Shown one piece after another: positions 45,917-54,947 of a DNA stretch of 64,000 nt. The position numbers and the translations under genes are program-made. Within the stretch, counting starts at the first letter, position 1. Every line of letters begins with the position of its first letter. The notes beneath the pieces are model-generated. The model was not told where the DNA came from. It saw nothing but the letters and a program-made list of their open reading frames with translations, and did not search any database. The DNA comes from Ruegeria discodermiae (GTDB taxonomy: Bacteria > Pseudomonadota > Alphaproteobacteria > Rhodobacterales > Rhodobacteraceae), in assembly GCF_030758345.1 (NCBI RefSeq), contig NZ_JAVAMO010000022.1, forward strand, positions 1 to 64,000. The letters are read 5' to 3'.

Positions 45917-47182
45917 GTGACAATTGCACTTATCTTCATCACCCTCTTCCTACTGCTGGTCTTAGGTGCACCCATCGGAGTTGCCATCGGGCTCAGTGTG
46001 GTCGTGGGGATGCTCATCGATGGTATTCCATCGATTTTTCTAGTGCAGAAACTTGTCACTTCCCTCGACAGTTTCCCTCTGCTCGCGGTGCCGTTCTTTG
46101 TCATGGCAGGCGAGATCATGCAAAAGGGCAGCATGGCTGAACGCCTGCTGGCGCTTTCACGCAGCCTTGTGGGGCATATCACGGGGGGCACGGCGCATAT
46201 CTCGGTTCTGACAAGCCTCTTTTTCGGAGCGCTCTCAGGATCGTCGCCCGCCACCGTGGCAGCCGTCGGCGGTATCATGGTGCCCAAGATGAAGGAAGAG
46301 GGCTACGACACCGGTTATGCGACGGCGGTCAACACGTCGGCGGGCTGTCTGGGAGTTATGATCCCGCCCAGCGTGCCGCTGATCATCTACGGCACGACGG
46401 CAGGCTTGTCGGTCGGTGACCTCTTTATCGCGGGGATTCTGCCGGGTGTGTTTGTCGGCATATCCCTGATGCTTTGCGCCTATGTCATCGCCAAGCGTCG
46501 CGGCTATACGACGACGCGTGAACGCGCGCCGATCGGCGAGGTCGGGCAATCATTCATTGGCTCCATCCACGCGCTGATGGTGCCGATCATCGTGCTTGGC
46601 GGTATCTACGGCGGTATCATGACCCCGACCGAGGCGGGCGTAAGCGCTGTGGCCTACGCGCTTTTTGTCGAAACCGTTGTTCTGCGGGCCATCGGGTTCC
46701 GTGAGATCTGGGAAATCCTCAGGTCAACAGTGCTGACTACGGCATCGATCTTCTTCCTTGTTGCAACGGCGACGGCGCTTGGACAGATCCTCTTGTTCAA
46801 CAGCGTGCCGGACATGATGGTCGATCTGATGACCTCGATCTCGGACAACCGCTATGTTCTGCTCGTCCTGATAATCATCCTTCTTCTGGTGGTGGGCACC
46901 TTCATGGATGCGCTTGCCAACATCCTGATCCTGACGCCCTTGCTTCTGCCAGTGGTGCGGGAAGTAGGCATCGATCCGATCCATTTCGGCATCGTGATGA
47001 TCGTGTCAATCGCCATTGGCTTCCTAACCCCGCCAGTGGGCGTGAACCTCTTCGTCGGCTGCTCGATCGGGCAGATTTCCATTGAGCATCTTTCTATCGC
47101 CGTCATGCCATTCCTCGGCTCCATGATCCTTGCGCTGCTGGTCCTGGCCTTCGTGCCACAGATCAGTCTGATCCTGTTGTGA
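45917..47182 (+). CDS. dctM: TRAP transporter large permease subunit (DctM)
   Basis: A 421-residue permease with about 12 membrane helices, hallmark loops ALSRSLVGHITGGTAHISVL, SGSSPATVAAVGGIMVPKM, NTSAGCLGVMIPPSVPLIIYG and TPPVGVNLFVG, all standard for DctM. The start is GTG 45917 (no nearby ATG in frame fits). It transports the substrate held by DctP. Its stop overlaps the start of the amidase gene by GTGA. Confidence 0.93.
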   Translation: MTIALIFITLFLLLVLGAPIGVAIGLSVVVGMLIDGIPSIFLVQKLVTSLDSFPLLAVPFFVMAGEIMQKGSMAERLLALSRSLVGHITGGTAHISVLTSLFFGALSGSSPATVAAVGGIMVPKMKEEGYDTGYATAVNTSAGCLGVMIPPSVPLIIYGTTAGLSVGDLFIAGILPGVFVGISLMLCAYVIAKRRGYTTTRERAPIGEVGQSFIGSIHALMVPIIVLGGIYGGIMTPTEAGVSAVAYALFVETVVLRAIGFREIWEILRSTVLTTASIFFLVATATALGQILLFNSVPDMMVDLMTSISDNRYVLLVLIIILLLVVGTFMDALANILILTPLLLPVVREVGIDPIHFGIVMIVSIAIGFLTPPVGVNLFVGCSIGQISIEHLSIAVMPFLGSMILALLVLAFVPQISLILL

Positions 47183-48549
47183 CACCGCATTGGCGCGAGA
47201 CTGAATGGGCGGACGGAATCGAGAAGTTCGCAGAGCGTTTGCGAAGTGGTGAAGACACGGCATTGGCCGCTACCGAGCGGGCGCTTCAGCGGATCGCAAC
47301 TCATGATGAACAGATGCAGGCCTTCGTCCACGTCGCTGCCGAGGCTGCGCTTGAACAGGCCTCGCGATGTGACGCTTTGCTGGCGGACGGGCAAGATCTC
47401 GGACCGCTGATGGGGATACCCGTTGGCGTAAAGGATCTGTTCGCAGTCGATGGCATGCCGACCCGCGCTGGTAGCAGGTTGGACGTATCCCATGCCATTG
47501 GCCCCCAGGGTCCGTTCATTGACCGGCTGCAAGCTGCCGGGGCTGTGATCCTTGGGAAATGCCGAACTATCGAATTCGCGGCAGGCGCACAGAATGTCAG
47601 CCATCCAACTCCGTGGAACCCGGCGGATCCGGTTCGCCAACGCAGCCCCGGTGGATCCAGTAATGGCTCTGCAATCGCGGTCGCGGCCGGCTATTGCCCT
47701 CTGTCAATAGGATCAGACACGGGCGGCTCGGTGCGCGCGCCCGCATCACTTTGCGGGCTGACCGGACACAAATTCACTGCCGGCTCCGTCTCTTTAGAGG
47801 GTGTGTTTCCACTTTGCGCGCGGCTCGACAGCCCTGGGATATTCACCGTCAACTGTCGTGATGCCCAGCTTGCCTACGATTGCCTCAACGGCGGACAAGG
47901 CGGCGCGGACAGGGTTGAGGTTTCGCTCGACACGTGCCGGCTTGGAAAACCACATGACGACTTTTTTCGCGGGTTGGAGTCCGAGGTGGCGGAGGCCTAC
48001 ACCGCCGCGCTGTCGCGGCTGGCAGGCGCAGGCGCCAAGATCGTGTCACTCGACTGGCCGAACAGAGACGAAATTGCGCTAATCTCGCAGGTTTTTGCCG
48101 GGCTGATCCCTGCAGAACTGACCACGACACTTGGCGCAGAGCTGATCGCAGTCGAAGCGGATCAGATCGACCCGGTGGCAATGCATAGGTTGGGTCCGGG
48201 TCGCATCGTTGCAGATGGCGACATCGGATCGCTCACCGTTTTTCTGGGTCGCTTGGTTACCGACGTGCAGGAACGCATGCAAGACCTTGCAGGCCTAGTC
48301 TATCCAACGACGCCGGTCACCGCACCGCTCGTCGAGGACGTCTTGACGCCTGCCACCGCAGTCTCCTTTACCGGCCAGGTTCTGAGTTTAACACGAGTGG
48401 CAAACGCCTATGGACTGACAGCTTGCTCGATTCCCTTACCGCAAATGCAAGGCAAGCTGCCAATCGGTATCGATGTCGCGGCGTCCGCAGGTGGGGATCG
48501 CCAGTGTCTCGGCCTGGCCTGCGTTATCGAGGCTGCGTTGGCGAGATGA
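47179..48549 (+). CDS. Amidase-signature family enzyme
   Basis: A 456-residue amidase. The catalytic Ser-Ser-Lys set is visible: lysine in GIPVGVKDLF, serines in SPGGSSNGSA and in GSDTGGSVRAPASLCG. The family hydrolyses amides, acylated amino acids or ureido compounds; the specificity is not visible. GTG 47179 overlaps the dctM stop, so the enzyme is co-translated with its importer. In this operon it may release an amine or acid part from an imported amide before or after the lyase acts (inference). Confidence 0.88.
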   Translation: MTPHWRETEWADGIEKFAERLRSGEDTALAATERALQRIATHDEQMQAFVHVAAEAALEQASRCDALLADGQDLGPLMGIPVGVKDLFAVDGMPTRAGSRLDVSHAIGPQGPFIDRLQAAGAVILGKCRTIEFAAGAQNVSHPTPWNPADPVRQRSPGGSSNGSAIAVAAGYCPLSIGSDTGGSVRAPASLCGLTGHKFTAGSVSLEGVFPLCARLDSPGIFTVNCRDAQLAYDCLNGGQGGADRVEVSLDTCRLGKPHDDFFRGLESEVAEAYTAALSRLAGAGAKIVSLDWPNRDEIALISQVFAGLIPAELTTTLGAELIAVEADQIDPVAMHRLGPGRIVADGDIGSLTVFLGRLVTDVQERMQDLAGLVYPTTPVTAPLVEDVLTPATAVSFTGQVLSLTRVANAYGLTACSIPLPQMQGKLPIGIDVAASAGGDRQCLGLACVIEAALAR

Positions 48550-48598
48550 GCTTGCGAGACGAATTCGAAAGTCGTAGCAACTGTAATATATTGCCGAA

Positions 48599-48755
48599 GG
48601 CCGATGTCAGCGAGGCGGGCAGCGAACAGCAGAACCCAAGCATTTTGCGCCATCCGATATATATCGGCAGGACGCTGGCGAACGGTCATCCTCGTATAGC
48701 CCAGGACCAAAAGGCTATTCTTGGTCAACTGAACGAACTCAAGATCTAGAATGAA
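48599..48755 (-). pseudogene. Possible remnant of an amino-acid ABC transporter permease
   Basis: The minus-strand frame reads LDLEFVQLTKNSLLVLGYTRM and further AQNAWVLLFAARLADIG, which resembles the C-terminal NEFVQLLKNSSL-VSVLGY-ELT block of HisM/GlnP-type permeases. The frame has no start and no rest of the gene. The resemblance is by eye only. Confidence 0.3.
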
Positions 48756-48989
48756 TTTACCACGTATTGCCTGATTGCTGCGCAAGCTTATTTTGTCCAG
48801 CCAACGGTTTCGAGTTTAGATGCAAGCGGCGAGTGTGGGCTATCCTTCCAAACTGCCAATGTCGGATTTCACTTTTCGGAGACATTGGTGCGATCCGCAG
48901 CATCCGGAAGTTTGGGCTCTCTCCGGACTTACGGCGGTGCGGCAAGCGGGTGTTGGCCTTGCAGGCCTGGGCGCGGCCAACCGGATGAC

Positions 48990-49032
48990 CGATCCCAGCC
49001 CAAATCAGACATTGGCGACGAAGCTTCGCAAT
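48990..49032. repeat. Recurring intergenic segment, copy C
   Basis: Reads CGATCCCAGCCCAAATC, then AGACATTGGCGACG and GCTTCGCAATT; a looser match to 11185-11230 and 18282-18327. Confidence 0.4.
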
Positions 49033-49103
49033 TCCAAGTACGCAACTTTGCAGCCGATTGTTTGTCCAAGTCGAACGACCATTTTGACAGTAAGCGTTCG
49101 ATA

Positions 49104-49970
49104 TCAACAGGCATCCGTCATGTGCTTGACCAAAGAGGTCAATTGTTTGTCTCCGTATCCCCCCTCCCACGCGGCTTTTGTGCGGTCATGCATAATTCGG
49201 ATGAAGTCAGCCGGTGCTTGCAGAGATAGGCAAGTCTTTAGAGCGTCCTCCTGGGCCAATGCGTAGACTTTCAACGAGGCTTCAGCGTCGTCATAGTCCT
49301 CGGTCGGAACGGTTCGGGCAAAGAGATCGTGGTAGTCATTAACCAATTTAATCGTGGCAGGGAGTTGATCGGCATAGACCTGCATCGGAACACCAGCTTT
49401 CTGGCAAACCAATGCGCCGTAGATCATCCCGAACATGAACCCTTGCCGGACAGTGAAGAGACCAGCAAAAAGCGCTGCAAGAGCTGCGGGTTTCTCGCCG
49501 ACTTGGGCGGACTTTCCCCCAAGAGACCTTATGACCTCGCCGTAGCGATCCCAGGTTCCGGCACTGCCAACGGTAAGGATGGTGGTGTCGCTGCTGCCAA
49601 TGCCCGAAGGGTATGCATTGATCATGCCCAGCATGTAGTCGGCGTTTTTTTGGCTAAGGAATGAGACTAATGAATCGGCATCGGACGTATCGCCGGTGCT
49701 CATGTCGCAGATTGTTTTTCCTTCCAAAGATACACTTAGCCCACTGACCAATTCGGCGGTTTCCTTGTGGCTCTTGATACAGACGATGACGAAATCGGAC
49801 GCTGCAACAGCATCTTCCGGCGATACGCAAATCACTGCACCTGCATTTGCAAACGACTTTGTCTTTTCAGGTGTCCGATTCCAGATGCAGACGCTGTAAC
49901 CTGCTTTGAGCAGGCTATGCGCCAGCGCCGAACCCATATTGCCCAATCCGAGTACCGCAAGCGTTGCCAT
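49104..49970 (-). CDS. Imine reductase-like NAD(P)-dependent oxidoreductase
   Basis: A 288-residue beta-hydroxyacid-dehydrogenase-fold enzyme. The N-terminal Rossmann motif is LGLGNMGSALA, an NADP-type arginine follows in WNRTPEK, and TICDMSTGDTSDADSL, plus YMLGMINAYPSGIGSSDTTI, resembles imine reductases more than 3-hydroxyisobutyrate dehydrogenases; the lysine typical of the latter is not evident. The C-terminal half is helical. Divergent from a LysR gene. Confidence 0.8.
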   Translation of the reverse strand: MATLAVLGLGNMGSALAHSLLKAGYSVCIWNRTPEKTKSFANAGAVICVSPEDAVAASDFVIVCIKSHKETAELVSGLSVSLEGKTICDMSTGDTSDADSLVSFLSQKNADYMLGMINAYPSGIGSSDTTILTVGSAGTWDRYGEVIRSLGGKSAQVGEKPAALAALFAGLFTVRQGFMFGMIYGALVCQKAGVPMQVYADQLPATIKLVNDYHDLFARTVPTEDYDDAEASLKVYALAQEDALKTCLSLQAPADFIRIMHDRTKAAWEGGYGDKQLTSLVKHMTDAC

Positions 49971-50055
49971 GGTTTCCTCCTGTTCTGGTTATTGGTGTTC
50001 CACGTCAACATGCGTAAGAATCGAGAAATCGCGTAGTTGTAAATCTTTCTTTATT

Positions 50056-50070
50056 GTTAGATTTTCTAAC
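50056..50070. promoter_or_regulatory. Candidate LysR operator
   Basis: GTTAGA-TTT-TCTAAC is a perfect palindrome two bases before the LysR ATG, suited to autoregulation and control of the divergent reductase. Confidence 0.55.
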
Positions 50071-50072
50071 TA

Positions 50073-50990
50073 ATGGATTGGCAAACGCTACCCTCACTGA
50101 CGTCTCTCAGAGCCTTTGCCGCCGCCGCAGAGTTTAGAAACTTGACCCGCGCAGCAGCGGCGCTGAATGTGACCCATTCCGCGGTCAGCCAACAAATCCG
50201 AGGACTGGAACAGCATCTAGGAACCCAGCTTGTTACTCGGACGCGACACGGTATCGCTCTGACCGCACAGGGAGAATTCTTAGCGGCGGGTCTACATGAA
50301 GCATTCGCCTCAATGGCGTCCCTGACCGAGAGCATATCAAGTGCAGAGGCGGTTCGCCCGCTGGTGGTCAGTGCGACACCGATGTTTTCAAGCGCATTCC
50401 TCATGCCGCGTCTATCGGCGTTTGTTCAGGAGTTCCCGGATATTGAACTTCGGATCGACTCAACAATCCAGGCTGTCGACCTCAAACCAGGGGGCATTGA
50501 CATAGCCATTCGGTACGGCACCGGGCGCTGGTCGGGACTGGTCTCGCAAATGTTGCTACCTGGTTGTCTGACAGTGGTTGCTGCAAAAGAATTGATTGGG
50601 GAACGAGTGCTTAATGACCCAATTGAATTGCTCGACTTTACTCTTCTTCAGGAACAGGCTTCGGTCGAATTTGACCTGTGGTTGGAAAAGGTTGGAGTAC
50701 CACCTGGTGCCCATAGGAGAGTTGTTCGCTTGCCGGGCAACATGCTGCTTGATGGAATCCGCCGGGGTGATGGTGTCGGGGCGACGGTTCCGGCATTCAT
50801 CTCTGATGAATTGAAATCTGGAGATCTCGTGGCGCTATTCGATGATCCAATCCCGCAGATCGGATATCACCTCGTCACGCTGCCTGGACCAGTTCGCCCA
50901 GCGGCAAAGGTGTTTCAGAAGTGGCTTTCTAATTCAATTACTGAATATGAGAAAAGCCTTTTCAGATGGACGCCTGCTCACTTGATATAA
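50073..50990 (+). CDS. LysR-family transcriptional regulator (GcvA-like)
   Basis: A 305-residue LysR protein: SLRAFAAAAEFRNLTRAAAALNVTHSAVSQQIRGLEQHLG is the HTH, with a substrate-binding domain after residue 90 that has a GcvA-type IDIAIRYGTGRW segment. It probably controls the divergent imine reductase-like gene. The ATG lies directly after the palindrome, and no ribosome site is evident. Confidence 0.88.
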   Translation: MDWQTLPSLTSLRAFAAAAEFRNLTRAAAALNVTHSAVSQQIRGLEQHLGTQLVTRTRHGIALTAQGEFLAAGLHEAFASMASLTESISSAEAVRPLVVSATPMFSSAFLMPRLSAFVQEFPDIELRIDSTIQAVDLKPGGIDIAIRYGTGRWSGLVSQMLLPGCLTVVAAKELIGERVLNDPIELLDFTLLQEQASVEFDLWLEKVGVPPGAHRRVVRLPGNMLLDGIRRGDGVGATVPAFISDELKSGDLVALFDDPIPQIGYHLVTLPGPVRPAAKVFQKWLSNSITEYEKSLFRWTPAHLI

Positions 50991-51216
50991 CCGTTATTGG
51001 TGTTCAACTCGAATGGACGGCAACAACCCAAAGCGGCGATGAATTCTCGCAAGATGAAGACAAAAGGCCGTTTGCCCACTGAGCTATTCAAGCAGACGCA
51101 TCGCAGCGCTTCCCAAAGATGAAACAGACTTCAAGCAAGATCAGAAACCGCCCCTGTTCACTTTCGCATGGCCTAAACACATAGCGACCAGTATGAAACA
51201 GAAAGGAGGACAACAC

Positions 51217-52959
51217 GTGGAGCGAAAGCTGGCGGCTATCCTAATTGCTGACCTTGTCGGCTTCACAGCCCGGATGGAGCGGGACGAGACTGGCACGCTC
51301 GATGTTCTTTCAGAACTCATCGACAATATTGTTGCTCCGCTTGTCGGTCGACATCATGGTCACATTATCAAACAGATGGGCGACGGCCTTCTCGTCAGCT
51401 TCGACAGCGCTGTCGATGCCGTGTCCTGCGCCGTCGAATGGCAAAATTCGCCGGTGGCAGGCTCAGACCCACTCCGCTTTCGCATCGGAGTAAACCTTGG
51501 CGACATTATCATGCGCGACGGAGATGTTTTTGGCTCTGGTGTGAACCTTGCGTCAAGGTTGGAGCAGCTTGCCCCACCCGGCGGTGTGTTGGTGTCAGAC
51601 GCTGTTTATCGTGTGGTCGGGAGCCGCATACCGGTCGCTTGGGTGGACACGGGCCAGCACAAGGTAAAGAACGTCGCCGAGCCGGTACGTGCTTGGAGTG
51701 TAGGCGGGTCAAGCGCAGTATGTGCGGAACCGCCTCGGACTGAATCATCAGGTAAAGCCACTATAGCGGTCTTGCCACTACACAGCTTGAGCGATGACCC
51801 CGAGCAGGCCTTCTTTAGCGACGGGATTGCGGAAGACATCATTATGGGCTTATCGCGTTTTCGGACGCTTAAGGTTGTTTCCAGAAACGCGTCGTTCAGG
51901 TTCCGAACACAAGGCACAGATCCGGCTAAAATCGCGGAGGCCCTCGGCGCAGATTACCTCGTTGAAGGCAGCGTGCGGAAGGCCGGCAGTCGCGTGAGAA
52001 TCTCGATACAGCTCGCTGACGCGCATACGGGCACTCAAATCTGGTCGGATCGATACGACCACGAACTGGAAGACGTTCTGGCGGTCCAAGATGAGGTGGC
52101 TCGCAACATCGTGGCGGTATTACCGGGCAGGGTCCAGCACGATGTCGTCGACCGTTCGACACAGAAGCCAACGGATCAGATGAAGGCCTACGAACTGATG
52201 CTAAAGGGCAAGGCGTTACGCGACGGTCTGAACGCGCGAGATACGGCTAAGGCGAGAGCGTTGTTGGAACGAGCGGTCGCACTCGATCCGACCATCGCGC
52301 GATCTTACATGTATCTTTCAGATACATATGTCATTGATTTGTGGCTTGGGCTGGCGGACGCTGACGCACCCACGCACACGTTGAAAATTGCCCGAAAGGG
52401 CGTCGCACTAGACAACCGGGACGTCTACATTCAGGACCAACTTGGTTTTGCTTATCTCTGTGCTGGACTTTGGGATGAGGCCGAGGCGCAATTCAACAAG
52501 ACACTTTCGATGATAGACAGCGAGGCGGAGTCGATGGCCTGGTGTGGCTATGCTTTCCTGCTGCTCGGCTTGCACGAAAAGGCGCACGAAGTAGTTTCGG
52601 AAGCTATGGTGCTGGACCCGCTGCATCCGCCTGCCATCGACTGGATTATGGGGCAGGTCGAATTCTTCAACGGCAACTTCGAAGCATCGCTTGGTTTTCT
52701 GATGGGAGCAGCGCGGCTCAACTCGCTGGCCACTGCCTTTGTCGCCGCGTCTTACGCGCAGCTCAGACGAGAGCGAGACGCCTCCGACGCGTTGCGAGAA
52801 TTCGTCACCGAACGTCACGATGAGTTCACAAGCCGAGGTATTGTGGTTGAGGATGACACAGTAGATAGCCTTGCCCGCGGGTTCAGGTCGATGTGGCGGC
52901 GTCCGGATGATTTTGAACGGGTTGCCGATGGGCTACGGGCGGCAGGTTTGACCGGCTGA
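51217..52959 (+). CDS. Class III adenylate/guanylate cyclase with TolB-like and TPR domains
   Basis: 580 residues. Cyclase domain (1-165) with metal aspartates D12 (ILIADLVGFTA) and D56 (KQMGDGLLVSF), and DVFGSGVNLASRLEQLA. A second domain (about 180-320) is the TolB-like sensor of this family: IAVLPLHSLSDDPEQAFFSDG, YLVEGSVRKAGSRVRISIQL, WSDRYD, VLAVQDEVARNIVA. TPR-type helices fill the rest. The start is GTG 51217, seven bases after AAAGGAGG; ATG 51193 has no ribosome site. Probably makes cAMP or cGMP in response to an unknown ligand. Confidence 0.88.
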   Translation: MERKLAAILIADLVGFTARMERDETGTLDVLSELIDNIVAPLVGRHHGHIIKQMGDGLLVSFDSAVDAVSCAVEWQNSPVAGSDPLRFRIGVNLGDIIMRDGDVFGSGVNLASRLEQLAPPGGVLVSDAVYRVVGSRIPVAWVDTGQHKVKNVAEPVRAWSVGGSSAVCAEPPRTESSGKATIAVLPLHSLSDDPEQAFFSDGIAEDIIMGLSRFRTLKVVSRNASFRFRTQGTDPAKIAEALGADYLVEGSVRKAGSRVRISIQLADAHTGTQIWSDRYDHELEDVLAVQDEVARNIVAVLPGRVQHDVVDRSTQKPTDQMKAYELMLKGKALRDGLNARDTAKARALLERAVALDPTIARSYMYLSDTYVIDLWLGLADADAPTHTLKIARKGVALDNRDVYIQDQLGFAYLCAGLWDEAEAQFNKTLSMIDSEAESMAWCGYAFLLLGLHEKAHEVVSEAMVLDPLHPPAIDWIMGQVEFFNGNFEASLGFLMGAARLNSLATAFVAASYAQLRRERDASDALREFVTERHDEFTSRGIVVEDDTVDSLARGFRSMWRRPDDFERVADGLRAAGLTG

Positions 52960-53707
52960 CGCCGACCTTTACTCTTTTGTCGAACCACCGCGGCCTCGGC
53001 AACGACTAAAAAGCGGACCTTTTTGTCGTTGAGCAACCTTTCTGGTGCGTTCTTCCGACCAAGGCCACATTGTCCGCAATTCTTATTGGACAGAAGCCAC
53101 ACGATGCAGACATTCCTGCTTCCCGCAGCATCCGTCAAAAAGGGGCTCTTCGCGGTCACTCTCTGCGTGTTAAACGAAGCGCTGCTTACCGATGTGTTCA
53201 GCTAGAAATTCATGAATTTTAGAGTCCCAGAAATTCAAATCTCTAAGTGATTGATTTTGTTGAAACCCTTGTCTCACTATCAAAGAGATCCGACACGCGA
53301 TGTCGGAGTACGTAAATAATGGGACCGAATTATTGAGACTCGCTCCCCAATGAATTCAACACCTTGAGATTTTTGCGCTTTTCGAGTGTTTCGATCGTTC
53401 AAGCACTTCAAGTCGACGTAAAATAGAAAGCTAATGAGCCTCTTCGTAACCTGGAAACCGGCACAGTGTGTCTGACTTGGGCTTGATTGATCAGCAGAAT
53501 ACCCTGCCCCAGCGCTCGGCCCACTGCGGACATTCGTTGTGTCTTCGGAACGCTGCAGTGCGGCCCGTCGAACCTGCCGTTCGCTGCGCGCGCAAATCGA
53601 AAGCCAGCTGAACTCTCAGTCTGCGGGATATTGCCGCCGTTGAAATAAAAGATTCCGCGACTGCGGCAAGATATGAGACGAGCTATCAATGCTTGGCTTG
53701 GAGTAGA
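52960..53707. other. Gene-poor region, 748 bases
   Basis: Holds AT-rich sequence around 53200-53400 and stretches of the recurring non-coding family (for example 53515-53600, with ACTGCGGACATTCG and CGCTGCAGTGCGG). No gene is seen. Confidence 0.5.
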
Positions 53708-53911
53708 TTAGGCTTCGGTTCGCGTCGGGCCATGCCTTCGACAGGACCATTTCTGTACAACCCAGCCGGGGTGTTTCTCCGCCCAGGACGCCAGTTCGAG
53801 CTGTCCGCGTCGCATGCAGACCATGAGCGGGATGTCAATGAACAAAAGGCTTTCGTCCCGGCACGTTGTGGGTGCAGCTGCGAGGCAGGCAATAAACGCA
53901 AGTTCGATCAT
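53708..53911 (-). CDS. Small conserved protein, 67 residues, exported-type N-terminus
   Basis: The frame opens MIELAFIACLAAAPTTC and carries MVCMRRGQLELASWAEKHPGW and a final KWSCRRH. I recall a family of short Rhodobacterales proteins with the same layout: a CxxA leader, CM.....A.W...HP.W..W.C. GGAG lies about ten bases upstream of the ATG. Function unknown; the four cysteines may form disulfides after export. Confidence 0.6.
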   Translation of the reverse strand: MIELAFIACLAAAPTTCRDESLLFIDIPLMVCMRRGQLELASWAEKHPGWVVQKWSCRRHGPTRTEA

Positions 53912-54060
53912 CTCAGCTCACTCCTTCCTCAAATTCGGAACGTCCTCGGAAGTCCAAAAGTGCTCCAAAGCTCTTTTAAGACTTGCTTCAAGACTGCGTT
54001 TCCCGCCGATCACGCATATCGGGCGCAAAAGAGTTTTCGCGTCAGGTTTGGCCAATGGCC

Positions 54061-54420
54061 TTAATCGGCAATGGCATGTGATGGCTCAGCGCTGACGGCG
54101 ACGGAGCTGCGATTCCGTGCGAAACGATAGAGATATCCAGTCTGTCCAGGCAATCCAAACGATACGCTGTCGCCGTCCGACAGGCCCATGCGCAGCCGGG
54201 CAGGATCATATGGACCATTGTACAGCGCATAAGTCGCAACAACTTCGAAATGGTCTCCGTGATCCACGTAGTAGACCGTCATGTCGATGTCACCCGCGCG
54301 CAACGATGCGCCTGCCTGTGGTGCATTGAGACGGATGCTGTCTGCTGAAATCGCGGCGCTTGCGCCAAGAGATATGCAGGCGATGACAGTGGCGGCGAAT
54401 ATGTGAGGTTTCAGTGTCAT
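54061..54420 (-). CDS. Small exported hypothetical protein
   Basis: 119 residues with a signal peptide (MTLKPHIFAATVIAC to AISADS) and a mature beta-rich domain (SIRLNAPQAGASLRAGDIDMTVYYV, VVATYALYNGPYDPARLRMGLSDGDSVSFGLPG). AAGGA precedes the start. Family not recognised. Confidence 0.65.
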   Translation of the reverse strand: MTLKPHIFAATVIACISLGASAAISADSIRLNAPQAGASLRAGDIDMTVYYVDHGDHFEVVATYALYNGPYDPARLRMGLSDGDSVSFGLPGQTGYLYRFARNRSSVAVSAEPSHAIAD

Positions 54421-54947
54421 GGGAGCGATCCTTTCATCGAGTTGAGGGGTTGGATCCGTTCAGCAGCGTGTGCGTGAGCGCGACAGGAAGTAACGGTTGG
54501 GTGCGGCGTTTCAACTTTCCGCTGGTGTGGGCATTCGCCGACAAGTTACTAGGCCTGCCAAGCGCCGGAGCTTCGGCAGTCGCGTTCTCGTGCCTCAGCA
54601 AGGCAATTTCGGGAATCGGCCTATCTGTAGTATCCTATGTAGAGTTCGCGGCGGTCCACGCCATTGACACCATGGCCGGCCCGTTCATTGGTGATCTCCC
54701 TCCTGACCGTTTGCCTTTGTCATTCAGCAAACACAGGCCGGGGTGATCGGTCTTGAAATCCGAGGTGAAATTCTCTGAAGATTTCTGATACGCAGGCTTG
54801 AGTCTTGATAATAGATTTTGAATTTAAATACTTAAGTTACTTTGTCGGATTGGCCACCGATGCCGTTAATATGCAGTTCCCATGGCAATGTTCGAGCGCT
54901 GCGCGAGGGAAACCCGGATCGAACGCGCCGTATCGGAGCAATGCGCC
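54421..54947. other. Intergenic region, 527 bases
   Basis: Upstream of the large regulator gene. An AT-rich stretch near 54790-54850 is a likely promoter region. I see no gene that I trust. Confidence 0.5.

Larger units (their letters stand above)
48550..49103. other. Intergenic region with decayed sequence
   Basis: 554 bases between convergent genes. It holds a possible ABC-permease remnant on the minus strand (48599-48755) and a recurring segment at 48990-49032. No intact gene is seen. Confidence 0.5.

Noticed and set aside
51193-51216. ATG start for the cyclase gene
   Set aside because: No ribosome site in front, while GTG 51217 follows AAAGGAGG and gives the family's usual MERKLAAIL opening.
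54414-54746. 110-residue plus-strand frame upstream of the large regulator
   Set aside because: It overlaps the start of the exported small protein gene, lacks a ribosome site, and has no recognisable features.
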